A stretch of 64,000 nucleotides of DNA from Pelagirhabdus alkalitolerans (GTDB lineage Bacteria; Bacillota; Bacilli; Bacillales; Amphibacillaceae), in the NCBI RefSeq assembly GCF_900096905.1, contig NZ_FMYI01000003.1, forward strand, positions 1-64,000, read 5' to 3'. Position 1 is the first letter of the stretch. Each line of letters opens with the position of its first letter. The position numbers and the translations under genes were made by a program. The notes below the pieces were generated by a model. That model worked only from the letters and a program-made list of their open reading frames with translations, made no database searches and was not told where the DNA came from. This document shows positions 43,964 through 53,485 of this stretch, in pieces.

Positions 43964-43992
43964 ATTATATGCTTTTTGAGCATTAAAGTCAA
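43964..43992 (-). promoter_or_regulatory. Strong sigma-A promoter of rpsD
   Basis: On the minus strand TTGACT (43992-43987), a 17-base spacer and a perfect TATAAT (43969-43964). This is close to consensus, as expected for a ribosomal protein gene. Confidence 0.88.
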
Positions 43993-44201
43993 CTGTTTCT
44001 AAAGGATTAAATGTCAAGATGACAAAATACATTATTTTTCAAAAGAATTTCGACATTTAACAAAAATGGTAACCCTTTCCTTAAACTTAATAAGGATAAT
44101 TTACTATGTTTTTGGTAGGCAATTAGAAATATTTGCGTTATACTGTAAAGTAAATGAGTTCGATTGATAATGATCATTATAAGAAAGATGGAGGGTAATT
44201 G

Positions 44202-46061
44202 ATGAAGTCTAATACACTAACAGAAAAATATGCCACGTTCCTCCATGATGAGACGTTTTCAAGTCAAATTGAAAGTTCGTTACATAATGTCTTAACGCTT
44301 ATTAAACAAGTTAGTGAAGTGGAATCTGTTGCGTTTTACAATTACAATGTGTGGCGTGATACATTTGAACTGTTTGATGTCGCATCTGATAAATCAATAA
44401 ATCTAATAGAACAGCTCGAAGATCATGCGTACCTAAATAAGAATGAAGGGCATGCATTTAAAAAGATGCCTGCAAATTTGTTTTTAAAAGATGACAGTTA
44501 TACTCAAGTCTATGTAAGCAATATGGAGCATAATGAACGGATAACTGGTCAACTACTTTTCTTCACACAACCGAATCAATCGCTAAATCAGAGTGAGGCG
44601 ATAAGCTTTGTAGAGAAGTTAAAATCAACAATAATTGGTTTAACAAAAAGTCATGACATGCTGACACAATCTAAAAAGTATGAGTTGATGTTTAATGTGA
44701 CACAAAAATTTCATTCAACGATGCAAACGAGTGAAGTATTGTCAGAAGTCATAAAGACGATAAAATCGGTTTATCCTCATTATGAATGTAGCTTATTTTT
44801 ATCTAAGACGCACCAGCACGACACCGATTTACCGATTAAAGAACTTATATATAATGATGAATATGCTGATAAGGCAAGTGTTCAAGCGTTTCTATCAGGT
44901 GAAATTAAGCAAATTCAAAAACCGCACAAACGTACAGTGTATGCACCGTTAAATGGTAAGCAAGGGATTTATGGTGTAATGCAATTAATGATTCCAAGTG
45001 CTAATGTTTTATTACCACAAGACATCGAGTTTATCCGGCTTTTAGCGAATACAGCTGGGAATGCACTAGAAAATGCTCAACTGTATCAGCAATCAAATCA
45101 CCTTGTCAGTGACCTGCAACTTATTAACACATTTGTTCATGGTTTAAATAAATTAGAAACTAAAGAAGAAATAACGTCATTTATCAAACAACAATTTTTA
45201 AATTGTGTTTCGGCTAAAGAGATTGGCTTTTTACTTTTAAATAAAACAGATCAATTTGTCTTTGATAAGGCATCGAGCAAAAGTTTTATGCATGACAATT
45301 CTGAAAGTTACATTGCGCCGATTCTGAATTTAGTGAAAGATAAACAAGCACCGGTATTTATTGGAGACCGTTTAGAAAAAGATATATTACACACAATGAC
45401 AGATCGATCAGTGATTCTTTTACCGATGGTTCAAATGGATCAATTACTAGGTGTTGTTGTCGTTACACACAAAGATCCTTATCACTTCACATTTGAACAA
45501 TTTAAATTGTTGCGTTCGTTAATTGAACATGCGACATTAGCATTTTATAACATGATATTAAGAGAAAAATTGGAACGAACTGTAATTACGGACTATTTGA
45601 CAAAATTGTATTCTAGACAATATTTGGATGAGAAATGTGCCTATCATTTGAAGAATGATCGAGAAGGAGTATTTGTTTTATTTGATTTAGATGATTTTAA
45701 ACAAATAAATGATCAGTACGGTCATGATGTCGGTGATACAATACTTGTTCAAGTCGCTAATATATTGAGAAAGAAAACTGAAAAAATAGGATTTGTTGCT
45801 AGATGGGGTGGTGAAGAGCTTGTTGTTTACCTTGTTAATGCATCTATCGCAAGAGGTAAGCAGATTGTAAGAGATATATTGAGGACGATAGAAAATGAAA
45901 CCACACCAAAGATTACAGCTTCAGTGGGGATCACACACTGGAAGGAAAGCTATGTCTCCTCATTATCTGACCTTTTTGACCAAGCGGATCAAGCACTGTA
46001 TAAAGCGAAGAGAAATGGCAAAAATCAATTACAATTAGCAAAACCGCCCCAACATTCATAG
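44202..46061 (+). CDS. ytrP: GAF-GGDEF protein YtrP (putative diguanylate cyclase)
   Basis: A 619-residue cytosolic protein with two or three GAF-like domains (about residues 20-150, 165-295 and 310-445) and a C-terminal GGDEF domain (about 450-612). The active-site loop is RWGGEELVV, an active-type variant, with substrate residues FDLDDFKQINDQYGHDVGD. The RxxD inhibitory site five residues before the loop is absent (EKIG in its place). It would make cyclic di-GMP from GTP. The ATG at 44202 has GAGGG 6 bases upstream. The position next to rpsD and ytsP is as in B. subtilis. Confidence 0.9.
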   Translation: MKSNTLTEKYATFLHDETFSSQIESSLHNVLTLIKQVSEVESVAFYNYNVWRDTFELFDVASDKSINLIEQLEDHAYLNKNEGHAFKKMPANLFLKDDSYTQVYVSNMEHNERITGQLLFFTQPNQSLNQSEAISFVEKLKSTIIGLTKSHDMLTQSKKYELMFNVTQKFHSTMQTSEVLSEVIKTIKSVYPHYECSLFLSKTHQHDTDLPIKELIYNDEYADKASVQAFLSGEIKQIQKPHKRTVYAPLNGKQGIYGVMQLMIPSANVLLPQDIEFIRLLANTAGNALENAQLYQQSNHLVSDLQLINTFVHGLNKLETKEEITSFIKQQFLNCVSAKEIGFLLLNKTDQFVFDKASSKSFMHDNSESYIAPILNLVKDKQAPVFIGDRLEKDILHTMTDRSVILLPMVQMDQLLGVVVVTHKDPYHFTFEQFKLLRSLIEHATLAFYNMILREKLERTVITDYLTKLYSRQYLDEKCAYHLKNDREGVFVLFDLDDFKQINDQYGHDVGDTILVQVANILRKKTEKIGFVARWGGEELVVYLVNASIARGKQIVRDILRTIENETTPKITASVGITHWKESYVSSLSDLFDQADQALYKAKRNGKNQLQLAKPPQHS

Positions 46062-46081
46062 TGAATGCGGGGCGGTTTTTT
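46040..46081. terminator. Bidirectional terminator between ytrP and ytsP
   Basis: AAACCGCCCC (46041-46050) pairs with GGGGCGGTTT (46069-46078), with an inner stem CATTC/GAATG. It overlaps the last codons of ytrP and lies at the convergent end of ytsP. Confidence 0.88.
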
Positions 46082-46562
46082 AAAGGTATTTTGTTAAAAT
46101 TTCAGCAAATGCTTCAAGATAGGATTCATCGAGTGAGTCAAATCGATCAAGCTCTGGACTGTCGATGTCAAGAACACCTATAACGCGATCGTTTTTAACT
46201 AATGGAACAACAATTTCTGAATTGGTATCAGCATCACAAGCTATATGACCAGGAAATTCATGTACGTTCTCAACTCGTTGCGTTGTTTTTTCTGAAACGG
46301 CTGTGCCACAAACACCGCTTCCCACTTTGATACGTAAGCAAGCAGGTAGCCCTTGAAAGGGTCCCAAAATCAGCTCGTCTTCTCCATCCATTAAATAAAA
46401 TCCAACCCAATTGACTCGATCAAGAAACTGATTAAGTAAAGCTGAACTATTTGATAGATTTGCTACAGTGTTTGGTTCATCTTCAATTAAAGCCTCTAAC
46501 TGCTTTAATAAACGTTCGTAATTTCGTTCGCGCGTTCCATCATATGATTCCTTTTCAAACAT
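46080..46562 (-). CDS. ytsP: Free methionine-(R)-sulfoxide reductase (GAF type, YtsP)
   Basis: A 160-residue single GAF domain that reduces free Met-R-sulfoxide. The three conserved cysteines appear in the expected places: LPACLRI (about 84), GSGVCGTA (about 94) and HIACDADTNSE (about 118). Family stretches WVGFYL and VVPLVKNDRVIGVLDIDS are also present. It is an antioxidant enzyme of the cytosol. ATG with GGGGG about 6 bases before it. Equivalent to B. subtilis YtsP by place. Confidence 0.93.
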   Translation of the reverse strand: MFEKESYDGTRERNYERLLKQLEALIEDEPNTVANLSNSSALLNQFLDRVNWVGFYLMDGEDELILGPFQGLPACLRIKVGSGVCGTAVSEKTTQRVENVHEFPGHIACDADTNSEIVVPLVKNDRVIGVLDIDSPELDRFDSLDESYLEAFAEILTKYL

Positions 46563-46812
46563 AAATAATCCCCCTTGATGAAATGAAATAGTTGGTAAAA
46601 GATTATACAGATGAATGATGCGATATGCAATATTAAGGTATCGAAAAAAGCATAAGTTTGAAAATGATGTTGTAATTTGAAATTATTTGTTTTTTTTTAG
46701 CCAAAAGTAAGATGTTCATGGTATGATAAAAATAATAAAGAATAAATTATATGATGAAAAATTTCTATTTACATAAATATACATATTTTGACTGAGGTTG
46801 AGGAGGATTTAC

Positions 46813-48507
46813 ATGGTAACCTATATTATAGGGTTTATTCTCATTATTATTACACTTATTATCATAGGGTTAATACTTAGAAAACGAATTTATGATCGCG
46901 TTGATCAATTAGAGGCTTGGAAAATGGATATCATGCATCGTAATGTATCTGCAGAGTTACAACGTGTAAAATCCCTGAAGTTGTCAGGGGAGACACAAGA
47001 AAAATTTGAAGCATGGAAAGAGACGTGGGATCGAATCTTAACGCGTGAATTACCAGATATTGAAGAATATTTATTTGATGCAGAAGAGTCTGCTGATCGG
47101 TTTAAAGTACAAACAGCTAAACGCAGTTTAAATAAAGTTGAACAAACGTTAAATGAAATAGAAGAGACAATTGAATCGATGTATCAAGAACTAGATGACT
47201 TGCTTGATTCTGAGAAACAGAGTCGAAAAGAAGTTGAAAAAGTTGTTCCAAAGATTAAAGAATTGAGACATCTCATGCTACAAGATCGACATCTATTTGG
47301 AAAAGCAGAGGTGCGTTTTGAGAAGGAGATCAATGAACAACAGAATCTATTAGATCAGTTTTATCAAGCCTCAGATGAAGGTAACTATTATGAGGCTAGA
47401 CAGATTGTCCAAACATTAAACGATCAATTGAGTGATTTGTCTGAACGAATAGAAGCCTTTCCAGTTTTGTATAAGAAGTGTAACCGTGAACTTCCTGACC
47501 AAGTTAATCAATTACGAAATGGTATACGGGAAATGACGCAAAATGGTTACCCAATCGATGAAGATCAATATTTATCTGAATTGGATCAATTTGATCAACA
47601 ACTAAAAGACTTTGTTGATCGTTTAATTGAAACAGACGATGCTTCTATATACGAAGCGATCGAATCAATGGAAGAACGGATTCAAGAGATTTATACTATT
47701 TTGGAACAAGAAGTGCACGCTAAAAAGTATGTCGATAAACATCTCGAATCGTTCAAAACATTAATTGAAGATGTATTGGCTGATTTTAATGACACTGATT
47801 TAGAGGTGAAAGACCTTCAACAGACGTATTACTTAGAAGGAAGCGATTTAGAGCTATATAATAATCTTGATAAATGGATTCATCAACTTGAGCGACAAGC
47901 TGAACAAATGATACAAGATTTATCAAATGGAGATTGGACTTATGTGGCCATTCAAGATCAGTTAAAGTCAAGTTATCAAGACCTAGAAAAGTTTAAAGAA
48001 TCACACCAAGAATTTAAAGATCAAGTAAGAACAATTCGTAAAGACGAACTAGCTGCGCGTGATAAGGTGAAAGAAACGAAAAAAACCTTATTAGACATTG
48101 AGCGTCGGATTAGAAAAAGTAATTTACCTGGTGTTCCATCGAGTATATGGAATCGTCTTGATGAAGCAAAAGACCATACTCAAAATGTTGTCGAAAAGTT
48201 AGAAGAACAACCTCTTGATATGGGTCAAGTTTCCCGCCAATTAGAAAAAACGAATCAATCAGTTGAAGATCTAATTGAACAGACAGAGTTTATGATGGAA
48301 CAAGCTTATTTAGTAGAGCGTGTCATTCAATATGCGAATCGCTATCGTACGCAATATCCCGTTTTATCTGCAAAGTTGTCTGAAGCAGAAAAAATGTTTA
48401 GAGATTATTATTATAAAGAAGCATTGGAAACAGCTTCTGAAGGGTTAGAAGAAGTAGAACCAGGAGCCCTTCAAAGGTTGAAGACTCGGGTTGAAATTTC
48501 GAGTTAG
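46813..48507 (+). CDS. ezrA: Septation ring formation regulator EzrA
   Basis: A 564-residue protein with one N-terminal membrane helix (about residues 2-22) followed by a long cytosolic part that is nearly all helix, in spectrin-like bundles rich in Glu, Gln, Lys and Leu. It opens with the family stretch RKRIYDRVDQLEAWKMDIM and includes the motif QFYQASDEGNYYEARQIV. It restrains FtsZ ring assembly to midcell and helps couple PBP1 to the septum. ATG at 46813 with GAGGAGG upstream; length matches 562 in B. subtilis. Confidence 0.95.
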   Translation: MVTYIIGFILIIITLIIIGLILRKRIYDRVDQLEAWKMDIMHRNVSAELQRVKSLKLSGETQEKFEAWKETWDRILTRELPDIEEYLFDAEESADRFKVQTAKRSLNKVEQTLNEIEETIESMYQELDDLLDSEKQSRKEVEKVVPKIKELRHLMLQDRHLFGKAEVRFEKEINEQQNLLDQFYQASDEGNYYEARQIVQTLNDQLSDLSERIEAFPVLYKKCNRELPDQVNQLRNGIREMTQNGYPIDEDQYLSELDQFDQQLKDFVDRLIETDDASIYEAIESMEERIQEIYTILEQEVHAKKYVDKHLESFKTLIEDVLADFNDTDLEVKDLQQTYYLEGSDLELYNNLDKWIHQLERQAEQMIQDLSNGDWTYVAIQDQLKSSYQDLEKFKESHQEFKDQVRTIRKDELAARDKVKETKKTLLDIERRIRKSNLPGVPSSIWNRLDEAKDHTQNVVEKLEEQPLDMGQVSRQLEKTNQSVEDLIEQTEFMMEQAYLVERVIQYANRYRTQYPVLSAKLSEAEKMFRDYYYKEALETASEGLEEVEPGALQRLKTRVEISS

Positions 48508-48521
48508 TGAGGTGAAAAGAG

Positions 48522-48911
48522 ATGAAAATTGTATCAATTATTAGCATGGTTGCTTTAACGTTAAGCGTCTGGGGACTTTTCTTCGCTATAACGATTGTTG
48601 ATCAATCACCATCAGAATATGAAGTTAATGCCGGATTGGATGAAGATAGAATGGCAGAGAGAGAACGTGATGCTAATGACTACCAACCGGTTGTTTTAGA
48701 TGAAGAAAACAGTGATGATAACGACGTAAGTGAGGCTGTTTCAGAAAATAGTGATGAGGAAATAGAAGAAGATGAACCGGTAGTGGATGAAGAGGTGTCA
48801 CTTTCGGTTGAAGAACGTGCAAGTAGTCCTTATAATGACATATTGTACGACTTTGAACGATCAAATCCTGTTTCAATTGACGAATTATTATCAGCATTGG
48901 ATATTGAGTAG
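48522..48911 (+). CDS. Acidic single-pass membrane protein of unknown function
   Basis: A 129-residue protein with one N-terminal hydrophobic segment (about residues 5-26) and a highly acidic remainder (NSDDNDVSEAVSENSDEEIEE in the middle) ending in a short less charged segment (SSPYNDILYDFERSNPVSID...). No family is recognised. It lies 14 bases after ezrA with a GAGGTG ribosome binding site and is followed by a terminator, so it is co-transcribed with ezrA and might belong to envelope or division functions. The protein would face outward if the helix is a signal anchor. Confidence 0.72.
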   Translation: MKIVSIISMVALTLSVWGLFFAITIVDQSPSEYEVNAGLDEDRMAERERDANDYQPVVLDEENSDDNDVSEAVSENSDEEIEEDEPVVDEEVSLSVEERASSPYNDILYDFERSNPVSIDELLSALDIE

Positions 48912-48915
48912 TGTG

Positions 48916-48947
48916 CAAAAATCCCAGGCTTAAGCTTGGGGTTTTTG
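48916..48947 (+). terminator. Terminator of the ezrA unit
   Basis: A 12-bp stem with two G-U type pairs (about 48917-48928 with 48933-48944) followed by T residues. Confidence 0.8.
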
Positions 48948-49038
48948 TGTGCGCATATCTAGGTTGTTTGCATATTTTAATTGTAACAGGGGTGTGTTAG
49001 AATGAAGGAATGCAATATGACGGTGAAGGAGCAAATAA

Positions 49039-50178
49039 ATGATTTACTTTGATAATAGTTCAACGACTAAACCACTACAAGAAGTTGCGGAGAGTTTTCA
49101 AACGGTCTCAGAACAATATTACGGAAATACGTCATCTGCTCATCAGTTTGGATTAGATGCAGAGAAATTGCTGCGAAAGTCTTCACAACAAGCGGGTCAA
49201 CTATTAGGTGTGGGTGAAGATGAAATCATATTCACTTCTGGGGGAACAGAAGGTAATAATTTAGCCATTAAAGGTGTTGCGTTAGCCTATCAAAATAGAG
49301 GTAAACATGTGATTACAACAGCGATTGAACATCCATCTGTATTAGAATCTGTTCGTTCTCTTGAAGCGTTAGGTTTTGAAGTGACCGTACTCCCTGTTGG
49401 TGAGTCGGGTGTTTTAGATGTTGATGCGGTTTCTGATGCGTTAAGAGAGGATACGATTTTAGTTAGTGTCATGCATGTCAACAATGAACTAGGGACGATT
49501 CAACCTATCAAAGCGATTGGTCAACTCTTAAAGAACCGTGCGCATACTTTTTTTCATGTTGATATGGTTCAAAGTTTTGGTAAAATTGACCTTTCTCTTA
49601 ATGACTGCTCAGTTGATCTAGCAACAATTTCAGGCCATAAAATCCATGGAATCAAAGGAACTGGTCTACTTTTTGCAAGAAAAGGTATACGCCTTTTTCC
49701 ATTATTTCACGGTGGCGGTCAACAAAATGATAGACGTTCAGGAACGGAAAATCTTGGTGGTATCGTATCACTTGTAAAAGCAATGCGTGTGATGACTGAA
49801 CAAAAAATGCACCATCCGGATCATTTTAGAAACTTGAACCATTTAATGAGAATCGAATTAGAAAGTATGGATCATGTTATTATAAATACGATGAATGACC
49901 AAGCTGATCACATTTTGAACTTCTCTATACCACACTTTAAACCAGAAGTAGTTTTGCATGCTTTAGAAAAGCGTAATATTTTCGTTTCAACCAAATCAGC
50001 GTGCGCATCCAAAAAAGAAGAAGAAAGTCCAGTATTAAAAGCAATAGGACTTCCGAGAAATCGAACAACATCTTCTATTAGAGTGAGCTTTTCTTATCAA
50101 AACACTGAAGGAGAAGTCGAATTGTTCACAAGAGCTTTGAAAAAAGTGATTCAGGAATTAAATAAAGTAATGGGGTAA
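49039..50178 (+). CDS. nifZ: Cysteine desulfurase (IscS/NifZ type) for thiouridine synthesis
   Basis: A 379-residue PLP enzyme with PLP lysine motif SGHKIHGIKGTGLLFA (about residue 200) and catalytic Cys loop STKSACASKKEEE (about 323). It lies 4 bases upstream of thiI, as nifZ does in B. subtilis, where it hands sulfur to ThiI for 4-thiouridine in tRNA. The longer Cys loop and pairing with thiI separate it from the nifS copy at 28870. AAGGAG precedes the ATG. Confidence 0.93.
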   Translation: MIYFDNSSTTKPLQEVAESFQTVSEQYYGNTSSAHQFGLDAEKLLRKSSQQAGQLLGVGEDEIIFTSGGTEGNNLAIKGVALAYQNRGKHVITTAIEHPSVLESVRSLEALGFEVTVLPVGESGVLDVDAVSDALREDTILVSVMHVNNELGTIQPIKAIGQLLKNRAHTFFHVDMVQSFGKIDLSLNDCSVDLATISGHKIHGIKGTGLLFARKGIRLFPLFHGGGQQNDRRSGTENLGGIVSLVKAMRVMTEQKMHHPDHFRNLNHLMRIELESMDHVIINTMNDQADHILNFSIPHFKPEVVLHALEKRNIFVSTKSACASKKEEESPVLKAIGLPRNRTTSSIRVSFSYQNTEGEVELFTRALKKVIQELNKVMG

Positions 50179-50182
50179 TAGT

Positions 50183-51385
50183 ATGTTATATGACCACTTG
50201 CTAATTCGGTACGGTGAATTAGCTTTAAAAGATAAAAACCGAAAAAAATTCATAAATCAGCTACATGAAAATGTGAGACATCAATTAAAAGACTTCCCAG
50301 ATGCTAAAGTTAAAAGCAATCGTGATCGGATGATGATTGAGTTGAATGGGGTCGCCCCATCACCGATTATAGAGCGTTGTCAATATATATTTGGTATTCA
50401 AACCTTTAGTTTAGCAATTAAATCAGATAGTGAGGAAATGGCTATTAAACGTGCCGCTCTTTTTGCATTGAATGAAGCTGACTCAGTTCAAACATTTAAA
50501 GTGACAACGAAAAGAGCAAATAAAAGCTTTCCTATTGGCTCTCAAGATTTTAATTATATTATCGGTTCACATTTATTAAAAAATACGGAAAATATTAAAG
50601 TTGATGTGCATCAACCAGACCTAGAAATTCATATAGATATTCGAAATGATGCAACTTATGTAACCTCAGAACGTTATCAAGGTATGGGAGGACTTCCGGT
50701 TGGTTCGTCTGGTAAAACCTTATTATTGTTATCCGGAGGTATCGACAGTCCAGTTGCAGGTTATTTAGCAATGAGAAGAGGTATAAAAATTGAAGCCATT
50801 CATTTTCATTCACCGCCATACACAAGTGAGGGCGCGAAGCAAAAGGTATATGATCTAGCCAAACAATTGTCCAAGTATGGACATGCGATTAAAATTCATG
50901 TCGTACCTTTTACTGCCATGCAGCAGAAAATTCATCGTGATATACCATTTGGCTATTCGATGACAGTGATGAGGCGAATGATGTTGAAAATTAGTGAGAT
51001 CATTGCTGAGAAACAAGACATCAAATCCATTACAACAGGTGAAAGTTTAGGTCAGGTAGCGAGTCAAACGATGGAAAGTATGCATGCTATTAACGCGATC
51101 ACAAATTATCCAATTATCAGGCCATTAGTTACGATGGATAAAAGTGAAATTATATCAATTGCTAAAACAATTGATACGTATCCTATTTCGATTCGTCCTT
51201 ATGATGATTGTTGTACAGTTTTCGTACCTAATGCCCCCAAAACTAAACCTAAGAAAGAAAAGGTTGAATTTTTCGAAGGTGAATTAGATTTAGAGCAGGA
51301 GTTAAATGATTTATTAGATAATATTGAAACGGTATCACTATCTCCGTTTGATTCTGATGAGAATGAAATGGATTCACTCTTTTAA
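50183..51385 (+). CDS. thiI: tRNA 4-thiouridine synthase ThiI
   Basis: A 400-residue enzyme that adenylates and thiolates U8 of tRNA (and can feed thiazole synthesis). It has an N-terminal ferredoxin-like/THUMP region (about 1-165; IIERCQYIFGIQTFSLA), the PP-loop LLLSGGIDSPVAGYLAMRRG (about 183) and the C-terminal motif DDCCTVFVP. There is no rhodanese domain, as in other Firmicutes, so sulfur must come directly from the paired cysteine desulfurase. GGGGT lies before the ATG. Confidence 0.94.
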   Translation: MLYDHLLIRYGELALKDKNRKKFINQLHENVRHQLKDFPDAKVKSNRDRMMIELNGVAPSPIIERCQYIFGIQTFSLAIKSDSEEMAIKRAALFALNEADSVQTFKVTTKRANKSFPIGSQDFNYIIGSHLLKNTENIKVDVHQPDLEIHIDIRNDATYVTSERYQGMGGLPVGSSGKTLLLLSGGIDSPVAGYLAMRRGIKIEAIHFHSPPYTSEGAKQKVYDLAKQLSKYGHAIKIHVVPFTAMQQKIHRDIPFGYSMTVMRRMMLKISEIIAEKQDIKSITTGESLGQVASQTMESMHAINAITNYPIIRPLVTMDKSEIISIAKTIDTYPISIRPYDDCCTVFVPNAPKTKPKKEKVEFFEGELDLEQELNDLLDNIETVSLSPFDSDENEMDSLF

Positions 51386-51424
51386 TTTGTTCAAAATCTA
51401 ACAACAACTACCAGTTTAAAAAGG

Positions 51425-51453
51425 GTATGAACTTCTTTCTTTTGCGCAATCTA
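51425..51453 (+). promoter_or_regulatory. Candidate sigma-G promoter of sspA
   Basis: GTATG (51425-51429) fits the forespore -35 pattern GHATR; 17 bases later CAATCTA (51447-51453) matches the sigma-G -10 (CATxxTA) at all but one of the fixed positions. Alpha/beta SASP genes are transcribed by sigma-G. Confidence 0.5.
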
Positions 51454-51484
51454 ATTGTGTAATAAAGAGGAGGTGAATACTGAA

Positions 51485-51697
51485 ATGGTTGCAAATAATA
51501 ATAGTAGTAATCAATTGGTTGTTCCTGGTGTTTCACAAGCTCTTGATCAAATGAAATATGAAATTGCACAAGAGTTCGGTGTCAATTTAGGTGCTGATAC
51601 AACATCTCGTGCCAATGGATCTGTTGGTGGCGAAATCACAAAACGTTTAGTTCAAATGGCCGAACAACAATTAGGAAATCAGTCAAATCAATCATAA
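51485..51697 (+). CDS. sspA: Alpha/beta-type small acid-soluble spore protein
   Basis: A 70-residue protein that coats and protects spore DNA in the dormant forespore. The conserved stretches are [20 protein letters not shown] (about 20-39, containing the GPR cleavage site around EIAQEFG) and [19 protein letters not shown] (about 46-64). The ATG at 51485 has AGGAGGT 10 bases upstream; the in-frame TTG at 51455 is not used. Its presence shows that the organism is a spore former. Confidence 0.94.
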   Translation: MVANNNSSNQLVVPGVSQALDQMKYEIAQEFGVNLGADTTSRANGSVGGEITKRLVQMAEQQLGNQSNQS

Positions 51698-51705
51698 TGA
51701 ATCGA

Positions 51706-51738
51706 AGAGAGTAGTGTGAAGTTGACACTGCTCTTTTC
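51706..51738 (+). terminator. Terminator of sspA
   Basis: AGAGTAGTGT (51708-51717) pairs with ACACTGCTCT (51725-51734) with one G-U pair, followed by TT. Confidence 0.7.
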
Positions 51739-51856
51739 ATTTGTCACATTTTAAAACATAGCTAAATGTAAAGTACCTTCATAAATATAAGTTTTGAATT
51801 TCGTTTTAATTTAGGTGATAATAGTTGATAAAGAAAATAAGGGGGCGAATAAGCAG

Positions 51857-53455
51857 ATGGGGACTTTATGGTATAATGGGGTATTTTATACGATGAGAGA
51901 TGAAAATGAGACTACAGAGGCCATTTTTACTGAATCAGGTGTTGTAGTTGATATTGGAAACTATAAATCATTAAAAGATCGTTATGGAAAAAGGGTTAAA
52001 ACTGAAATGAATATGAACGGTGACACTGTATTTCCTGGATTTGTTGATAGCCATTTACATATTATTGGTCAAGGTGAAAAACTGGATCATCTCGATTTAT
52101 CAGATTGTACAAGCCGAGAAGAGGTGTTACGACGGATCAAATTGAAAGTGGATGAATTGAAACCAGGGCAGTGGTTGTTTGGAGAAGGTTGGAATGATAA
52201 TCAATGGGAGGATCAACGTGTTATTGATCGTGATGAACTGGATCAATTGACTGCAGAACATCCTATTATATTAACAAGAATATGTAGACATGCTATAGTG
52301 GCTAATAGTAAAGCTATTTCGATGTCAGGCATTGATGCCCAAACAAAAGACCCACAAGGTGGAAAAATCGTAAGGGACCATAAAAAACGTATGACGGGTT
52401 ACTTTTTAGATAGCGCTCAGGACATGATAAAACAAGCAGTACCTGATCGGACAGTAAGTGAGTTAAAACAATTAATTCGTTATGCAGTTGATCACATGCT
52501 TAGTCTAGGATTAGTCGGTGGACATAGCGAAGATTTAGCTTATTACGGGAAAAACAGCTTTCAAAATGTCTCACAAGCATACGCTGAAACATTAAATGAA
52601 CACAATCGTTTATTTCGCGCGCATTTGCTTGTTCATCATGACGTTGTTGATGATTACCTAGCTGCGTTTGATCAAAAGACTATAGTAGCTTCAGAATATG
52701 TTGAATATGGTGCGATGAAAATATTTTCTGACGGTGCTCTTGGTGGTCGAACAGCTTGGCTTTATCAACCATATAGCGATGATTCCGGTAATACGGGACT
52801 AAACATGCATACACATGAAGATTTAAAACAATTGATAATGAAAGCACGAAAACACAATTTACCAGTAGCGGTTCATACAATAGGTGATCGTGCGATTGAA
52901 ACCGTTATTGATTTATTGAAGCAATATCCTTTAGCTACAGGTGGTCGTGATCGGTTAATTCATGCTGTTTTAGTCAATGAGTCAATTGTTCAAAAGTTAA
53001 AGTCGATTGATGTGACGTTAGATATACAACCTACATTTGTATCTTCTGATTTCCCTTGGGTGATTGATCGGTTAGGAGAAGATCGAGTGAACAATGCTTA
53101 TGTATGGAAACGTTTCTTGGAGGAAGGTATTGCTTGTGCTGCTGGTTCTGATGCACCGATCGAAACGGTGAATCCACTAAGTGGCATTCAAGCCTTTGTT
53201 GAGAGACGGTCGACTATAGATGGAGTGGCATATACAAAGGATGAACGGATTAATGTATTTCAGGCTATCTCATTGTATACAAATGGTAGTGCCTATGCAA
53301 TCGGTAAAGAGAAAGAAAGAGGTTACATTTTACCAGGCTATACCGCAGACTTCACCGTTTTAAATAACAATCCTTTTGATGTAGAGCCAAGTGAAATTGA
53401 ACAAATTCCTGTTAATCAAACGATTATAAATGAACGAATTGTTTTCTCTCGTTAG
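51857..53455 (+). CDS. ytcJ: Amidohydrolase-family protein (YtcJ-like)
   Basis: A 532-residue metal-dependent hydrolase of the amidohydrolase superfamily. Signature motifs are VFPGFVDSHLHIIG (metal site HxH, about residue 60), KIFSDGALGGRTAWL (about 300), the metal histidines in AVHTIGDRAIE and LIHAVLV, and AAGSDAPIETVNPLSG with the catalytic Asp (about 443). Length matches YtcJ. The substrate is unknown; a hydantoinase-, formamidase- or aminoacylase-like role is possible. The ATG at 51857 is used, with GGGGGC upstream. Followed by a bidirectional terminator. Confidence 0.87.
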   Translation: MGTLWYNGVFYTMRDENETTEAIFTESGVVVDIGNYKSLKDRYGKRVKTEMNMNGDTVFPGFVDSHLHIIGQGEKLDHLDLSDCTSREEVLRRIKLKVDELKPGQWLFGEGWNDNQWEDQRVIDRDELDQLTAEHPIILTRICRHAIVANSKAISMSGIDAQTKDPQGGKIVRDHKKRMTGYFLDSAQDMIKQAVPDRTVSELKQLIRYAVDHMLSLGLVGGHSEDLAYYGKNSFQNVSQAYAETLNEHNRLFRAHLLVHHDVVDDYLAAFDQKTIVASEYVEYGAMKIFSDGALGGRTAWLYQPYSDDSGNTGLNMHTHEDLKQLIMKARKHNLPVAVHTIGDRAIETVIDLLKQYPLATGGRDRLIHAVLVNESIVQKLKSIDVTLDIQPTFVSSDFPWVIDRLGEDRVNNAYVWKRFLEEGIACAAGSDAPIETVNPLSGIQAFVERRSTIDGVAYTKDERINVFQAISLYTNGSAYAIGKEKERGYILPGYTADFTVLNNNPFDVEPSEIEQIPVNQTIINERIVFSR

Positions 53456-53485
53456 TTTGTCTTGAATTAAGTAGATATATCAATT

